Notes: a model not told the origin generated them from the letters alone. Shown: positions 28,992-38,456, counted from the first letter of the stretch. The stretch: 64,000 nucleotides of DNA from an uncultured Psychrobacter sp. (GCA_947489525.1 CANLDW010000003.1:62001-126000); one strand, 5' to 3'. Numbers and translations are program-made.

Positions 28992-29693
28992 ATGAAAATA
29001 GCGATCATACCTGCGCGCGGCGGTAGTAAACGTATACCACAAAAGAATATTAAAACCTTTTGCGGTAAACCTATGATCGCATGGTCCATAGAAGCTGCTA
29101 TAAAAAGCGATTGTTTTGATCGAGTGATGGTCTCCACAGACAGTGAAGAGATTGCGACAGTGGCTCGTAAGTACGGTGCTGAAATACCTTTTATGAGACC
29201 ACTTGCTTTAGCTGATGATTTTACTGGTACTATACCAGTGACTAAACATGCCATTGAGTGGTATGAAGCACAAGGACATACTGTTGATGAAGTGATGTGT
29301 ATCTATCCAACAGCACCTTTAGTGCAGCCTAATATAATAATCGAAGCTTATCGCCAGTGGAAAGACAATCATGCCAACTATTGTTTTACGGCAACGAGTT
29401 ATGCCGCTCCCATTCAACGAGCATTTAAGCTAACCGAAAACAAACGGGCAGACATGTTCTCACCTGAGCTGTTTAACGAACGTTCACAAGATTTAGAAGA
29501 AGCGTATCACGATGCTGGTCAGTTTTACTGGGGCAAGCCTGAAGCGTTCAAACGTCTGGAACCCGTTATATCTAAAGATTCAAGCCCTTATATTCTACCT
29601 AGGTATTTAGTTCAAGATATCGACACACCTGACGATTGGATTTTAGCAGAGCTATTATACAAGGCTCTAAAGGCTAATGGTAATTTGACATAA
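28992..29693 (+). CDS. pseF: Pseudaminic acid cytidylyltransferase
   Basis: Activates the nonulosonic acid with CTP to the CMP-sugar. IPARGGSKRIPQKN is the CMP-sialate-synthetase signature, FCGKPMIAWSIEAA follows, and YHDAGQFYWGKPEAF near residue 171 is typical of PseF. Its 233 residues fit. The start at 28992 (MKIAIIPARG) is set by AAGGA 8 bases upstream; the frame is open 41 codons earlier but that part looks non-coding. A different CMP-sugar synthetase occurs at 58262-58990. Confidence 0.9.
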   Translation: MKIAIIPARGGSKRIPQKNIKTFCGKPMIAWSIEAAIKSDCFDRVMVSTDSEEIATVARKYGAEIPFMRPLALADDFTGTIPVTKHAIEWYEAQGHTVDEVMCIYPTAPLVQPNIIIEAYRQWKDNHANYCFTATSYAAPIQRAFKLTENKRADMFSPELFNERSQDLEEAYHDAGQFYWGKPEAFKRLEPVISKDSSPYILPRYLVQDIDTPDDWILAELLYKALKANGNLT

Positions 29694-29712
29694 CAATGAC
29701 CTGATTACTACG

Positions 29713-29789
29713 TTTAAGTCTGGACGTTAAAGTATAGTAATATTAAATACTAATCTGTACCATAGCGCTTTTAAGTGTGGACACTAAAA
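29713..29789 (+). repeat. Imperfect direct repeat ending in a hairpin before the RmlD-like gene
   Basis: TTTAAGTCTGGACGTTAAAG near 29713-29732 recurs as TTTAAGTGTGGACACTAAAA at 29770-29789. The second copy folds on itself (AGTGT / ACACT around GG) and ends two bases before ATG 29792, covering the place of a ribosome site. Confidence 0.35.
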
Positions 29790-29791
29790 CT

Positions 29792-30661
29792 ATGCAAAAC
29801 AAAAAGATACTAATTTTAGGAGCCAACGGTTTATTAGGTACTCATCTATTGAACCACGATCGTTTAGATAACTACACTATCGCTGCACATCATGGACGAG
29901 GTGTAGAGAAGGGTGCTGATTTGAGTATCCTTGAACAGACCACAAGCTATCTAAATGATATAGCGCCTGACGTCATTGTAAACTTAGTTGCTTTAACGAA
30001 TGTTGACTACTGTGAAGAGCATCCTAATATTGCTTATTTGACAAATGTCAAAGTTGTTGAAAACATTGTATATTGGATAAAGCGTCACGATCAAAACGTT
30101 CATTTAGTACAAATATCAACTGATCAAGTGTACGATGGCAAAGGTTTACACAGTGAACAGATGCCAGCGTTAAAGAACTATTATGCGTTTTCAAAATATG
30201 CAGGTGAACTTGCAGCCAGCACCGTCAATGCGTCTATACTACGTACGAACTTTTTTGGGAAAAGTAGAACCTCTAAACGCGTAAGCTTTACAGATTGGCT
30301 CTATAAAGCTTTAACGAAAAATGAGACGATCCAAGTATTTGATGATGTGTATTTTAGTCCTCTATCCATGAATACTTTAGCAAATATGATTGCATTAGTT
30401 ATCGAGAATGAAATAACAGGTACTTATAACGTAGGTTCAAGACAAGGATTGAGTAAAGCTGAATTCGCGTTTAGCTTTGCTAATGCGTTGTCTTTAGACA
30501 CAGATAATATGACGAAATCACATATTGATAAAGTAGATATTGTTAAAACTTATCGTCCAAAAGACATGCGTCTCGATGTCAGTCGATTTGAGAAAGCCTT
30601 AAACATTACTCTTCCGGATCTTAATCAGGAAATTATAAAAGTATCAAAGGAGTACTTATAA
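29792..30661 (+). CDS. RmlD-like SDR (dTDP-4-dehydrorhamnose-reductase family)
   Basis: A 289-residue NAD(P)-binding protein: ILGANGLLGTHLL near the N-terminus, NLVALTNVDYCEEHP near 65, STDQVYDGKG near 111 and YYAFSKYAGE near 128 with Tyr and Lys, as in RmlD relatives. It is not placed in a rhamnose set; it lies between pseF and a NeuB-family synthase and overlaps the synthase (TAATG). It may modify the nonulosonic acid or a precursor. The start at ATG 29792 is chosen over GTG 29777 because the Rossmann strand begins there. Confidence 0.72.
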   Translation: MQNKKILILGANGLLGTHLLNHDRLDNYTIAAHHGRGVEKGADLSILEQTTSYLNDIAPDVIVNLVALTNVDYCEEHPNIAYLTNVKVVENIVYWIKRHDQNVHLVQISTDQVYDGKGLHSEQMPALKNYYAFSKYAGELAASTVNASILRTNFFGKSRTSKRVSFTDWLYKALTKNETIQVFDDVYFSPLSMNTLANMIALVIENEITGTYNVGSRQGLSKAEFAFSFANALSLDTDNMTKSHIDKVDIVKTYRPKDMRLDVSRFEKALNITLPDLNQEIIKVSKEYL

Positions 30662-31737
30662 TGAAAAATGATAATTTATTAACCATTAATGATAAGAAGA
30701 TTGGCGAAGGTCAACCTGCTTACTTTATTGCCGACATTGGCGCCAATCATGATGGTGATATCGAACGTGCAAAAGATCTGATTTACCTTGCAGCAGAATC
30801 TGGAGCAGATGCAGCTAAATTTCAGCATTTCAAGGCAGACACCATCGTAAGTGATCAAGGTTTTAAAAGTATTGGTAGTCAAATATCACATCAAAAAAAC
30901 TGGAAAAAGTCTGTCTTTGATGTTTACAAAGATGCCAGTATCAATCTTGAATGGACAGACACTTTAAAAGAGACTTGTGAGAAAGCAGGAGTTGCATTCT
31001 TTACTAGTGCTTATAGTCTTGATTTAGTCGATTATATCGACCCTTATGTTCCCGCTTACAAAATTGGTTCAGGAGATATTACTTGGATTGAGATGATCGA
31101 ATATGTGGCAGAAAAACAGAAGCCCTATATTATAGCTAGTGGCGCGTCAACTATGGATGATGTTGTTAGAGCGGTAGCAGCGGGACTAAAGATTAATAAT
31201 CAAATGTGTCTTATGCAGTGCAACACCAACTATACTGCTAGTCTTGAGAACTTTAAATACATTCAGCTAAATGTGCTACGCGTGTTTAAAGATATGTATC
31301 CAGATCTAGTTTTAGGACTTAGCGATCACACCCCAGGTCATGCAACGGTATTAGGGGCGGTCACCCTAGGTGCAAAAATGATCGAAAAGCACTTTACAGA
31401 TGATAATGATATAGAAGGTCCTGATCATAAATTTTCTATGAATCCAACATCTTGGCGTGACATGGTAGATGCTACTCGTGAGCTTGAAAATGCTTTAGGA
31501 AACGGTATCAAGAAGATCGAAGATAACGAACAGCAAACCGCTATTGTACAGCGGCGATCTATTCGAGTATTGTCTGACTTACCTCAGGGTACTGAAATTA
31601 CTAGAGAGCATTTAACTGTGCTTCGTCCTTGTCCTGAAGATGGGCTTGCGCCTTATAACATGGACGAAGTCATTGGCAAAACGACTATCAATAAAATTGA
31701 AGCTGGAGAGCATGTTAAGTGGACCGATCTAAAATAG
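30661..31737 (+). CDS. NeuB/SpsE-family nonulosonic acid synthase
   Basis: Condenses phosphoenolpyruvate with a 6-carbon amino sugar to a 9-carbon acid. FIADIGANHDGDIERAKDL, AAKFQHFKADTIVS, FFTSAYSLDLVD, PAYKIGSGDITW and GLSDHTPG are NeuB-family signatures; the C-terminal antifreeze-like SAF domain starts near residue 297 (RRSIRVLSDLPQGTEITREH). Its 358 residues fit. It differs clearly from the PseI at 61312, so the locus has two synthases. No adjacent NeuC/PseG-like enzyme supplies its substrate. It overlaps genes on both sides. Confidence 0.85.
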   Translation: MKNDNLLTINDKKIGEGQPAYFIADIGANHDGDIERAKDLIYLAAESGADAAKFQHFKADTIVSDQGFKSIGSQISHQKNWKKSVFDVYKDASINLEWTDTLKETCEKAGVAFFTSAYSLDLVDYIDPYVPAYKIGSGDITWIEMIEYVAEKQKPYIIASGASTMDDVVRAVAAGLKINNQMCLMQCNTNYTASLENFKYIQLNVLRVFKDMYPDLVLGLSDHTPGHATVLGAVTLGAKMIEKHFTDDNDIEGPDHKFSMNPTSWRDMVDATRELENALGNGIKKIEDNEQQTAIVQRRSIRVLSDLPQGTEITREHLTVLRPCPEDGLAPYNMDEVIGKTTINKIEAGEHVKWTDLK

Positions 31738-32360
31738 GCTTAGTCATTCCTGCCTATAATGAGGCAGCTACTATATATGAAGTTGTAAAAGCAGCTTCTG
31801 AATATGGTCAACCTATTGTCATCAATGATTGTTCTAGTGATGACACTGCCTCTCTTGCTGAAGAAGCAGGAGCAGTGGTGGTGAATCATGATAAAAATCT
31901 TGGTTATGACGGTGCACTCAATTCCGGTTTTGTGAAAGCGTCCGAAATTGATTGTGAATATATCATCACTTTAGACGCAGATGGACAGCACAATCCAGCA
32001 CTTATTCAGCAGTTTATTAATGAGCTTGATAAGGGAGCTGATGTCGTATTGGGTGTAAGAAGCAATAAACCACGTATAAGTGAACATCTATTCGCTTTAT
32101 TTACATACGCTAAATACCGCATAAAGGATCCTTTATGCGGTATGAAGGGTTATCAAATAAAGGTCTATAATCGTTTAGGACATTTTGACTCTTATCGTTC
32201 AATAGGTACAGAGCTTATGCTTTATGCGGCACGCAATAAATTTAGTATTATACAGATACCATTTATTGTAGGCGAAAGGCAAGATGCACCGCGCTTTGGT
32301 AGTTTAGTTAAAGCCAACGCTAAAATACTAAGGGCTATGGTTAAGAGTATAAAAAAGTAA
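31719..32360 (+). CDS. GT2 glycosyltransferase, polyprenyl-phosphate-sugar synthase-like
   Basis: A 213-residue GT-A enzyme: VIPAYNEAATIYEVV, VINDCSSDDTASLA, and the metal-binding LDADGQHNP (DxD) near residue 87, DPLCGMKGYQIKVYN near 130. It resembles dolichol-phosphate-mannose synthase without the membrane tail. It uses a GTG start at 31719 and overlaps the synthase by 19 bases. Tight coupling suggests it transfers the sugar made by the preceding genes, or a closely linked one. Confidence 0.8.
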   Translation: MDRSKIGLVIPAYNEAATIYEVVKAASEYGQPIVINDCSSDDTASLAEEAGAVVVNHDKNLGYDGALNSGFVKASEIDCEYIITLDADGQHNPALIQQFINELDKGADVVLGVRSNKPRISEHLFALFTYAKYRIKDPLCGMKGYQIKVYNRLGHFDSYRSIGTELMLYAARNKFSIIQIPFIVGERQDAPRFGSLVKANAKILRAMVKSIKK

Positions 32361-32391
32361 ATAATAATTTTTATAACCTATAGGTGAATGT

Positions 32392-33966
32392 GTGAGAATA
32401 AAAAATGCCATAGTGATGGCTACATCAGCGGGCTGCGAGTGTGATACTTGGATGCTAGTGATGTCTGCCTTAAAAGAAAAGGTAGGAATACACCCTCGTT
32501 ATCTTATTTATTACAACGATAAGAAACTACAAAAAGGTAAAGATAAGTTCTTGGCCGAAGTGGGAGAGAATGTGTTCTTCCATCATGAGTTTGATAACTT
32601 TAAAGGCCGTGGATATCCTGCTACCAAGAAATATAATGTTTTAGACAGTCAGCTGCTGCACTCTATATCCAGCTATGAGCTCATCGCGCTCAAAATGATG
32701 GATAGGTTTGATCCATTAGATAATGCTTTTTCTTTTACCAATCGTCAGTATTATTTCCGTAAACTTGTGCTCAAATGGCTCGACATCATCGATGAGATGT
32801 CAATAGATATATTCATTAGTCCTGACATACCGCATCGGGTAAGTGACTATGCATTGTACGTGGCTTGCCGCATTAAAAAAATAGAATTTATTTATTTTGA
32901 TCTAACGCCGTTTGGTGATGCCTCTCTTATAAATGACTCTATCACTGACTACGACGCAGACCTATTTGATTTGGAAGGCAGCGTTCAGGTTAATGCAAAT
33001 GAAGAGGCGATAACCAGTAAGTTAAATAGTTGTAGAGGCCAGAAGGATGATTACAAACTATGGTATATGGAAGAGCAGGATGAACGAGCAAATATAAATA
33101 TTCAAACCAAGGCTATGAAATCAGCTGGTCGGTTTCTTAAAAGCAAATGGTTGTATAGACCTGTTTCCGCTTTTAATAACACTTTCATAAGCAACCACTT
33201 TAGTTTTTATGTTAAGCCTCATACCATGCCGTATGATTCAGATTTTAAACTTGTGGATAAAAGAATTATTGATTCGAAAGTCAATAAAAAAGCTAATGGC
33301 TATTTACCGCTCTACAACGCGCTTGTGGAACAAGTTGATCTGACGCAAATGGAGTATGTGATCTTTGCGCTGCATCATCAACCAGAGGCGACAACTTCTC
33401 CTAGCGGCGATGTGTTTGTAGATCAACTACTGGTTATAGATATGCTGGATCGTCTGTTACCACCGCATATCAATATTTTGGTCAAAGATCATAAATCCCA
33501 GTTCCTTGGTGTATTAGAATCACCAAGTGCAGGGCGCTCACAAGTCTTTTATGAGCGTTTTAATGAGTTTTCCGATAGAGTAAAAGCGGTACCGTTGTCG
33601 TTGAATGCTTTTGATCTCATTGATCATGCCAAAGCGGTGGTTACTGTGACTGGTACAATAGGCATTGAGAGTTTGGCTCGAGGCAAGCCAGTATTTTGTT
33701 TTGGCCGTACTTGGTATCAACACTGCAAAGGCGCTTTTAGAATAAAAAACGAAGATGACGTATTGTCCGCTTGGCATAGTATCAATAATGACTTCAATAT
33801 TTCTGACGAAGATGTCGATGCTTATGTTGCAAAAGTTGCTAAGCACTTTGTTTGGGGGTTACATTCGGGTGCGTATAGAAAAATCAGCCATCGCAGCCAA
33901 CAAGAGACGGTGACTAATGTCGTTAGTGGTATTACGCATTTCTTAAAGAATAAAAATTTCGTTTAA
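32392..33966 (+). CDS. Large capsule-locus protein, probable glycosyltransferase; paralogue of 39682-41184
   Basis: A 524-residue soluble protein. It shares long collinear stretches with the protein at 39682: SSYELIALKMMDRFDP, NRQYYFRKLVLKW, ISPDIPHRVSDYALYVACRI, ALHHQPEATTSPSGD, NILVKDHKSQF and VTVTGTIGIESLARGKPVFC. The last block resembles the donor-side end of KpsS/KpsC-like and other GT-B capsule enzymes. It is probably a glycosyltransferase or phosphotransferase of an uncharacterised family. GTG start at 32392, 31 bases after the GT2. Confidence 0.65.
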   Translation: MRIKNAIVMATSAGCECDTWMLVMSALKEKVGIHPRYLIYYNDKKLQKGKDKFLAEVGENVFFHHEFDNFKGRGYPATKKYNVLDSQLLHSISSYELIALKMMDRFDPLDNAFSFTNRQYYFRKLVLKWLDIIDEMSIDIFISPDIPHRVSDYALYVACRIKKIEFIYFDLTPFGDASLINDSITDYDADLFDLEGSVQVNANEEAITSKLNSCRGQKDDYKLWYMEEQDERANINIQTKAMKSAGRFLKSKWLYRPVSAFNNTFISNHFSFYVKPHTMPYDSDFKLVDKRIIDSKVNKKANGYLPLYNALVEQVDLTQMEYVIFALHHQPEATTSPSGDVFVDQLLVIDMLDRLLPPHINILVKDHKSQFLGVLESPSAGRSQVFYERFNEFSDRVKAVPLSLNAFDLIDHAKAVVTVTGTIGIESLARGKPVFCFGRTWYQHCKGAFRIKNEDDVLSAWHSINNDFNISDEDVDAYVAKVAKHFVWGLHSGAYRKISHRSQQETVTNVVSGITHFLKNKNFV

Positions 33967-33988
33967 TTCACAATTATGTTGGTGGCCA

Positions 33989-35785
33989 ATGTTAAAAATG
34001 ATCCGGCAACTATTTTCGTTGCTTACGCCTGAACAAGTTAGACAGTTTTATATCTTACAAGTACTGGTAGTTATTATGGCTTTTACCGAACTTGTAGGTA
34101 TCGCTTCTATCGCTCCTTTTATGGCACTCGTTGGAGACATCAGTCTACTAGAAGGCGATGGCGTCTTTGCTATGCTCTATGAGTATGCTGGCACCCCAGA
34201 CCCTACTGATTTTTTATTTTATACGGGTTTATTCGTGTTATCGATGTTAACGCTATCTACTCTAGTCTCTATGTTTACCACATGGAAGCTGTCTCTTTAC
34301 GCCTCAAGAGTAGGTACTGAAATTGCGGATAGACTATACATTCACTATATACAGCAGAATTGGTTATTCCATGCTAGTGGTAGTAGCGCGCATTTAACCA
34401 AACAAGTCTCCTCAGAAGCGCTACGAGTTACTGATAATATTATTCAACCCTTGCTTAGAATGAACGCCAAAGCGGTGTTGGCTGTTTTTATTTCGGTTGG
34501 TATTCTTATTTATGATCCTATTATTGCTCTAGGTGGATTGTTATTATTCGCTTTTGCCTATGTTGTAATGTACAAGATAGTACGCAGACGTTTACACATA
34601 AATGGTCGTAATATGTCTTTAGTTTATACTAAGCGTTTTCGGCTTATGAACGAAGGTTTTGGCGGGATTAAGGATGTTTTACTACTTAACCGTCGCTTTG
34701 ATTTCGTAAAACGTTTTGAGCAAAGCGGAGATGTATTTGCTTATGCTCGTGGTACAACTGCGGCTATTGGACAAGTTCCGCGTTACTTTATGGAGCTTAT
34801 TGCGTTTGGCTCTATGATAGGTTTAGTCCTATTTTTGATCAAAACCCATCAAGGTGATTTAGGCACTGTTCTTCCTATATTAGCAGTATACGCATTAGCT
34901 GCCTTTAAGCTATTACCAGCACTACAACAGATCTATTTTAGTATGACGCAGATTAAAGGAAATGTTGCCGCTTTTGAGGCCATTAAAGGTGATTTGCAAG
35001 ACAGCTCAAACAATCCTACTGTCATTGAAGAAAACCTCAATAAGCATCTCACTGTCAACAAACAGATAAAACTGGATAATATAAGTTTTTCTTATCCTAA
35101 CAAAACTGAGCCTGCAGTCAATGGTTTAAACATGATCGTACCAGCTAATAGCGTGGTCGGTCTAGTAGGCGCTTCAGGGTCAGGTAAATCGACAGCGATA
35201 GATTTATTGTTAGGACTATTGACACCGGATGAAGGTAGTTTATATGTAGATGGTGTACCAATTGATGCTGACAATAAACGAGCTTGGCAAAATACATTAG
35301 GATTTGTACCTCAAAGTATCTTTTTAAGTGAAGGGTCTATTGCAGAAAACGTTGCGTTCGGGTTACCTATCGATAGTATTGATTCTGCTCAAGTCACTAG
35401 AGCACTAAAACTTGCTCATCTTGATGAGTTAGTAGAGCAACTACCCGAGGGAGTAGATACTAAAGTGGGGGAGAGGGGCGTTCAACTCTCAGGTGGTCAG
35501 CGTCAACGCATCGGTATCGCACGCGCGCTTTATCATAAAGCGGACGTTTTAATTTTTGATGAAGCGACTAGCGCATTAGATGGAATTACAGAAAAGATTA
35601 TTATGGAAGCGATTCATGAATTTAGTGGGCAAAAGACTATAGTCATGATTGCGCATCGTCTAAAAACTGTACAAAAATGCGATATCATTTACATGATGGA
35701 TAAAGGTAGAGTAGTCGACCAAGGTACTTACCAAGAGCTAGTTAAAAAGAATAAAAAGTTCAAAGAGATGGCTGAACACTCTTGA
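33989..35785 (+). CDS. ABC transporter, PglK-like lipid-linked glycan flippase
   Basis: A 598-residue half-transporter: six membrane helices in the first 330 residues (VEL-type start FTELVGIASIAPFMALVGD as in PglK/WlaB), then the ATPase with Walker A GASGSGKSTA near 393, signature LSGGQRQRIG near 500, Walker B VLIFDEATSALD and HRLKTV switch. PglK flips undecaprenyl-diphosphate oligosaccharides. A Wzx flippase is also present at 52565, so the locus has two candidate flippases. It may serve a separate glycan, for example protein glycosylation. Confidence 0.88.
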   Translation: MLKMIRQLFSLLTPEQVRQFYILQVLVVIMAFTELVGIASIAPFMALVGDISLLEGDGVFAMLYEYAGTPDPTDFLFYTGLFVLSMLTLSTLVSMFTTWKLSLYASRVGTEIADRLYIHYIQQNWLFHASGSSAHLTKQVSSEALRVTDNIIQPLLRMNAKAVLAVFISVGILIYDPIIALGGLLLFAFAYVVMYKIVRRRLHINGRNMSLVYTKRFRLMNEGFGGIKDVLLLNRRFDFVKRFEQSGDVFAYARGTTAAIGQVPRYFMELIAFGSMIGLVLFLIKTHQGDLGTVLPILAVYALAAFKLLPALQQIYFSMTQIKGNVAAFEAIKGDLQDSSNNPTVIEENLNKHLTVNKQIKLDNISFSYPNKTEPAVNGLNMIVPANSVVGLVGASGSGKSTAIDLLLGLLTPDEGSLYVDGVPIDADNKRAWQNTLGFVPQSIFLSEGSIAENVAFGLPIDSIDSAQVTRALKLAHLDELVEQLPEGVDTKVGERGVQLSGGQRQRIGIARALYHKADVLIFDEATSALDGITEKIIMEAIHEFSGQKTIVMIAHRLKTVQKCDIIYMMDKGRVVDQGTYQELVKKNKKFKEMAEHS

Positions 35786-35848
35786 AGACAACCGCTTAGT
35801 ATTTAACTCTCATATTTACCACTTCTCGTTTTATCTAACGGCTTGATT

Positions 35849-36814
35849 ATGACTCAACCCATCAACGTCTCTGTTACTGTTATTTCTTATAACTCTGCCG
35901 AAACGGTTGTCGATACTCTAAACAGTATCCTAAACCAAGAGTATGGTGCTGAGAATATCGAGCTTATTATCTCAGATGATGCTTCGACAGATAACTGTGT
36001 TGAAATTATTGATAAATGGCTTACAGCTCATTCACAAGCATTCTTACGTGTTAACTTAATTAAGAATACGATCAACCGAGGTGTTACTGGGAATTGTAAT
36101 ATCGCTTGGAAAGCAGCTACTTGCGATTGGATAAAACCAATTGCTGGTGATGATATATTAATGCCCAATTGCATCAAAGATAACGTAGAGTACATTACGC
36201 ATCATCCTAAATGCGAAATTGTTTTTTCTAAAATGGAATGGTTTGGTAGTGAACATAAAATTACGCCTGAGCCCTACGATTTGAGATTCTTTAAAGTTGA
36301 TAGTGAAAAGCAACACGATTGGTTTAAGGTTTTTAGCTTCAATATAGCTCCTTCTGCTTTTTTTAGCAAAAGTATATTGGAAAAAGTAGGTTATGCTAAT
36401 GAAGAAATCAAAACAATAGAAGACAAACCCCTTTGGCTTAATATTACAAAAAAAGGTTATAAACTACATTTTTTTGGTAAAGTTACTGTAAAGTATAGAA
36501 GAGCAGAATCGTTATCAACATCAAATCACAAGTATATAAATAGTAACTATTTACAAGACTTAATTGCTATTAACAAGAAGTATAAACTACCATTTTTTAA
36601 ATATCCCGTACGTGAAATTTTAAGATATGAACAATTAACGATGTACAACTCTATGTTGTTAATAAGTCTTATCTCAAAAAATAAAAAAAGCAAATATACA
36701 GATTATATGGGCCGAGCGACTTGGTTGCTAAGACCAATTCACTTAGTTCAACGACTAAAATTTAAAGGTTACAATAGATACTTTTATAATCAAAAAAGTG
36801 ATAAAAATTCATAA
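35849..36814 (+). CDS. GT2 glycosyltransferase
   Basis: A 321-residue GT-A enzyme: VTVISYNSAETVVDTLNSIL, ELIISDDASTDNC near residue 42, and AGDDILMPN with a DD metal site near 95; TIEDKPLW near 190 is the acceptor-side acidic motif. The start at ATG 35849 is preferred to the TTG two codons before. It precedes a glycerol-phosphate pair. Donor and acceptor are unknown. Confidence 0.85.
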   Translation: MTQPINVSVTVISYNSAETVVDTLNSILNQEYGAENIELIISDDASTDNCVEIIDKWLTAHSQAFLRVNLIKNTINRGVTGNCNIAWKAATCDWIKPIAGDDILMPNCIKDNVEYITHHPKCEIVFSKMEWFGSEHKITPEPYDLRFFKVDSEKQHDWFKVFSFNIAPSAFFSKSILEKVGYANEEIKTIEDKPLWLNITKKGYKLHFFGKVTVKYRRAESLSTSNHKYINSNYLQDLIAINKKYKLPFFKYPVREILRYEQLTMYNSMLLISLISKNKKSKYTDYMGRATWLLRPIHLVQRLKFKGYNRYFYNQKSDKNS

Positions 36815-36825
36815 AAGAGAATGTA

Positions 36826-37215
36826 ATGAAAAGAGTTATCACTTATGGCACTTTTGATCTTTTGCACTACGGTCATATAAATCTTCTTAGACGTGCCAAA
36901 CAGCAAGGTGATTATCTTGTAGTAGCTTTATCTACTGATGAGTTTAATCTAAAATCGAAAGATAAGGTTTGTTATTTTAGTTATGACAAAAGAAAAGCGC
37001 TGTTGGAATCCATTCGTTATGTCGATTTAGTTATACCTGAAGAGAACTGGGAACAAAAAACTATTGATATTAATTTATATCATATTGACAAATTTGTTAT
37101 GGGCGACGATTGGGCAGGAAAGTTTGATTTTTTACAAGATCAATGCGAGGTTATATACTTGGAGAGGACGCCTGAAATATCTACTACAAAAATAAAAAAA
37201 GATATGAAGAGATAG
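36826..37215 (+). CDS. tagD: Glycerol-3-phosphate cytidylyltransferase (TagD-like)
   Basis: A 129-residue nucleotidyltransferase making CDP-glycerol. TYGTFDLLHYGHINLLRRA carries the HxGH motif (His14-His17), KRKALLESIRYVDLVIPE and MGDDWAGKFD follow, and ERTPEISTTKIK near the end is the RTxGISTT-type motif. Length matches TagD. It is followed by a CDP-glycerol glycerophosphotransferase-like gene, which supports glycerol rather than ethanolamine or FAD precursors as substrate. Confidence 0.9.
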   Translation: MKRVITYGTFDLLHYGHINLLRRAKQQGDYLVVALSTDEFNLKSKDKVCYFSYDKRKALLESIRYVDLVIPEENWEQKTIDINLYHIDKFVMGDDWAGKFDFLQDQCEVIYLERTPEISTTKIKKDMKR

Positions 37216-37243
37216 CATATTGTCGACATACTGAGGTTTTACT

Positions 37244-38368
37244 GTGGGTTTAACAAAAATTTTTGATATAGCTTATTCAAGTACTATATTCTTAACCTCT
37301 CTTGTGACCCAAGATAACGACACGTGGTTATTTGGCTCTCAAGGTGGTTATAGCTATGCCGATAATTCTAAGTATTTTTTTGAATGGATGTTAGCCAATA
37401 AACAGCAGGAAACCTGTTTTTGGGTAACTAAAGACAAAGCTATATATCGAGATTTGCTTGCTAAAGGTGTCCCAGTATTATACTTTTATGATCTGACTAA
37501 CCTCGTAGCATTTGCAAAAGCAAAATATATTGTGAGCACGCATAGTCATACAGGTAACGATGTTTATAAATTTATTCATAAAAGAAAAGTGTTAGTTACT
37601 CTTTGGCATGGTATACCACTCAAAAAGATGGGAGGTGCTCCAAGGAGAAGTTATTTGGAATACCTAAAGGTAAAAAACTCACCTGATTTATTTTTAGTAA
37701 CTTCCAAAAGAGATGCCAATCTTTTTAGTAAGATCTATCATGTAAGTATAGATAAGTTTTATGTAGGGACGTATCCCAGAATAAACAATCTTGTATCAAT
37801 AGCTAAAAAGAAGAAAACCGTTTTATATGCACCAACATTTAGAGATGGTATGGGTCAAGACTACTATGACAAGTATGTTTTTCCTAGCACTCATGAGTTG
37901 CAACAACTAAATAAGTTGTTGATAAATTTTGAATATGAATTCTTGATAAAAATGCACCCTTATGTAAATGCTACATTTCCTGACCTAACTCATTATTCTA
38001 ATATAAACACTATTTCTGCTTTTGAAGATGTACAAGAACCATTGAGTAAAGCCGCTATATTGATTACTGATTATTCCTCTATATATTTTGATTATTTAAA
38101 TTTAGATAGAGAGATGATCTTCTTTATACCTGATTTTGAATGGTACTATAATAAATCAAATAGAGGTTTATTGTACGACTATGAAGAAGTCACACCAGGA
38201 CACAAGACGACCAGTTGGAGCGAGGTGCAAGAGAGATTAAAAGAGATATTTGAAAGTCCAACGTATTCTGTCTTTGCTGGGAGTAGGAATAACATACGTA
38301 ATCATTTTTTTGCAAAAAAGAATGTAGATAATACTGATCTTTTTAATCTATGTAAAAGTATAAAATGA
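37244..38368 (+). CDS. CDP-glycerol glycerophosphotransferase (TagB/TagF-like)
   Basis: A 374-residue enzyme transferring glycerol phosphate. THSHTGNDVYK, LVTLWHGIPLKKMGG near residue 122, LYAPTFRDG near 196, IKMHPYVN near 236 and ITDYSSIYFDYL near 273 are the family's conserved stretches, with the two catalytic His. It uses a GTG start at 37244. With the TagD-like gene just upstream it predicts a glycerol-phosphate substituent or backbone link in the polysaccharide. Confidence 0.88.
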   Translation: MGLTKIFDIAYSSTIFLTSLVTQDNDTWLFGSQGGYSYADNSKYFFEWMLANKQQETCFWVTKDKAIYRDLLAKGVPVLYFYDLTNLVAFAKAKYIVSTHSHTGNDVYKFIHKRKVLVTLWHGIPLKKMGGAPRRSYLEYLKVKNSPDLFLVTSKRDANLFSKIYHVSIDKFYVGTYPRINNLVSIAKKKKTVLYAPTFRDGMGQDYYDKYVFPSTHELQQLNKLLINFEYEFLIKMHPYVNATFPDLTHYSNINTISAFEDVQEPLSKAAILITDYSSIYFDYLNLDREMIFFIPDFEWYYNKSNRGLLYDYEEVTPGHKTTSWSEVQERLKEIFESPTYSVFAGSRNNIRNHFFAKKNVDNTDLFNLCKSIK

Positions 38369-38456
38369 CCTAAATAACTATTTTTTAATAATTATTTTTT
38401 ATAGTGCCAGTATAAGAATGATAGTTATCGCTCATTATCATATTTTGGATAAGTTT

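Noticed and set aside
22642-30661. Rhamnose (rmlBADC) pathway
   Set aside because: No rmlC is present, and the RmlD-like gene at 29792 lies in a nonulosonate block; the ketoisomerase and aminotransferase indicate a 3-amino sugar instead.
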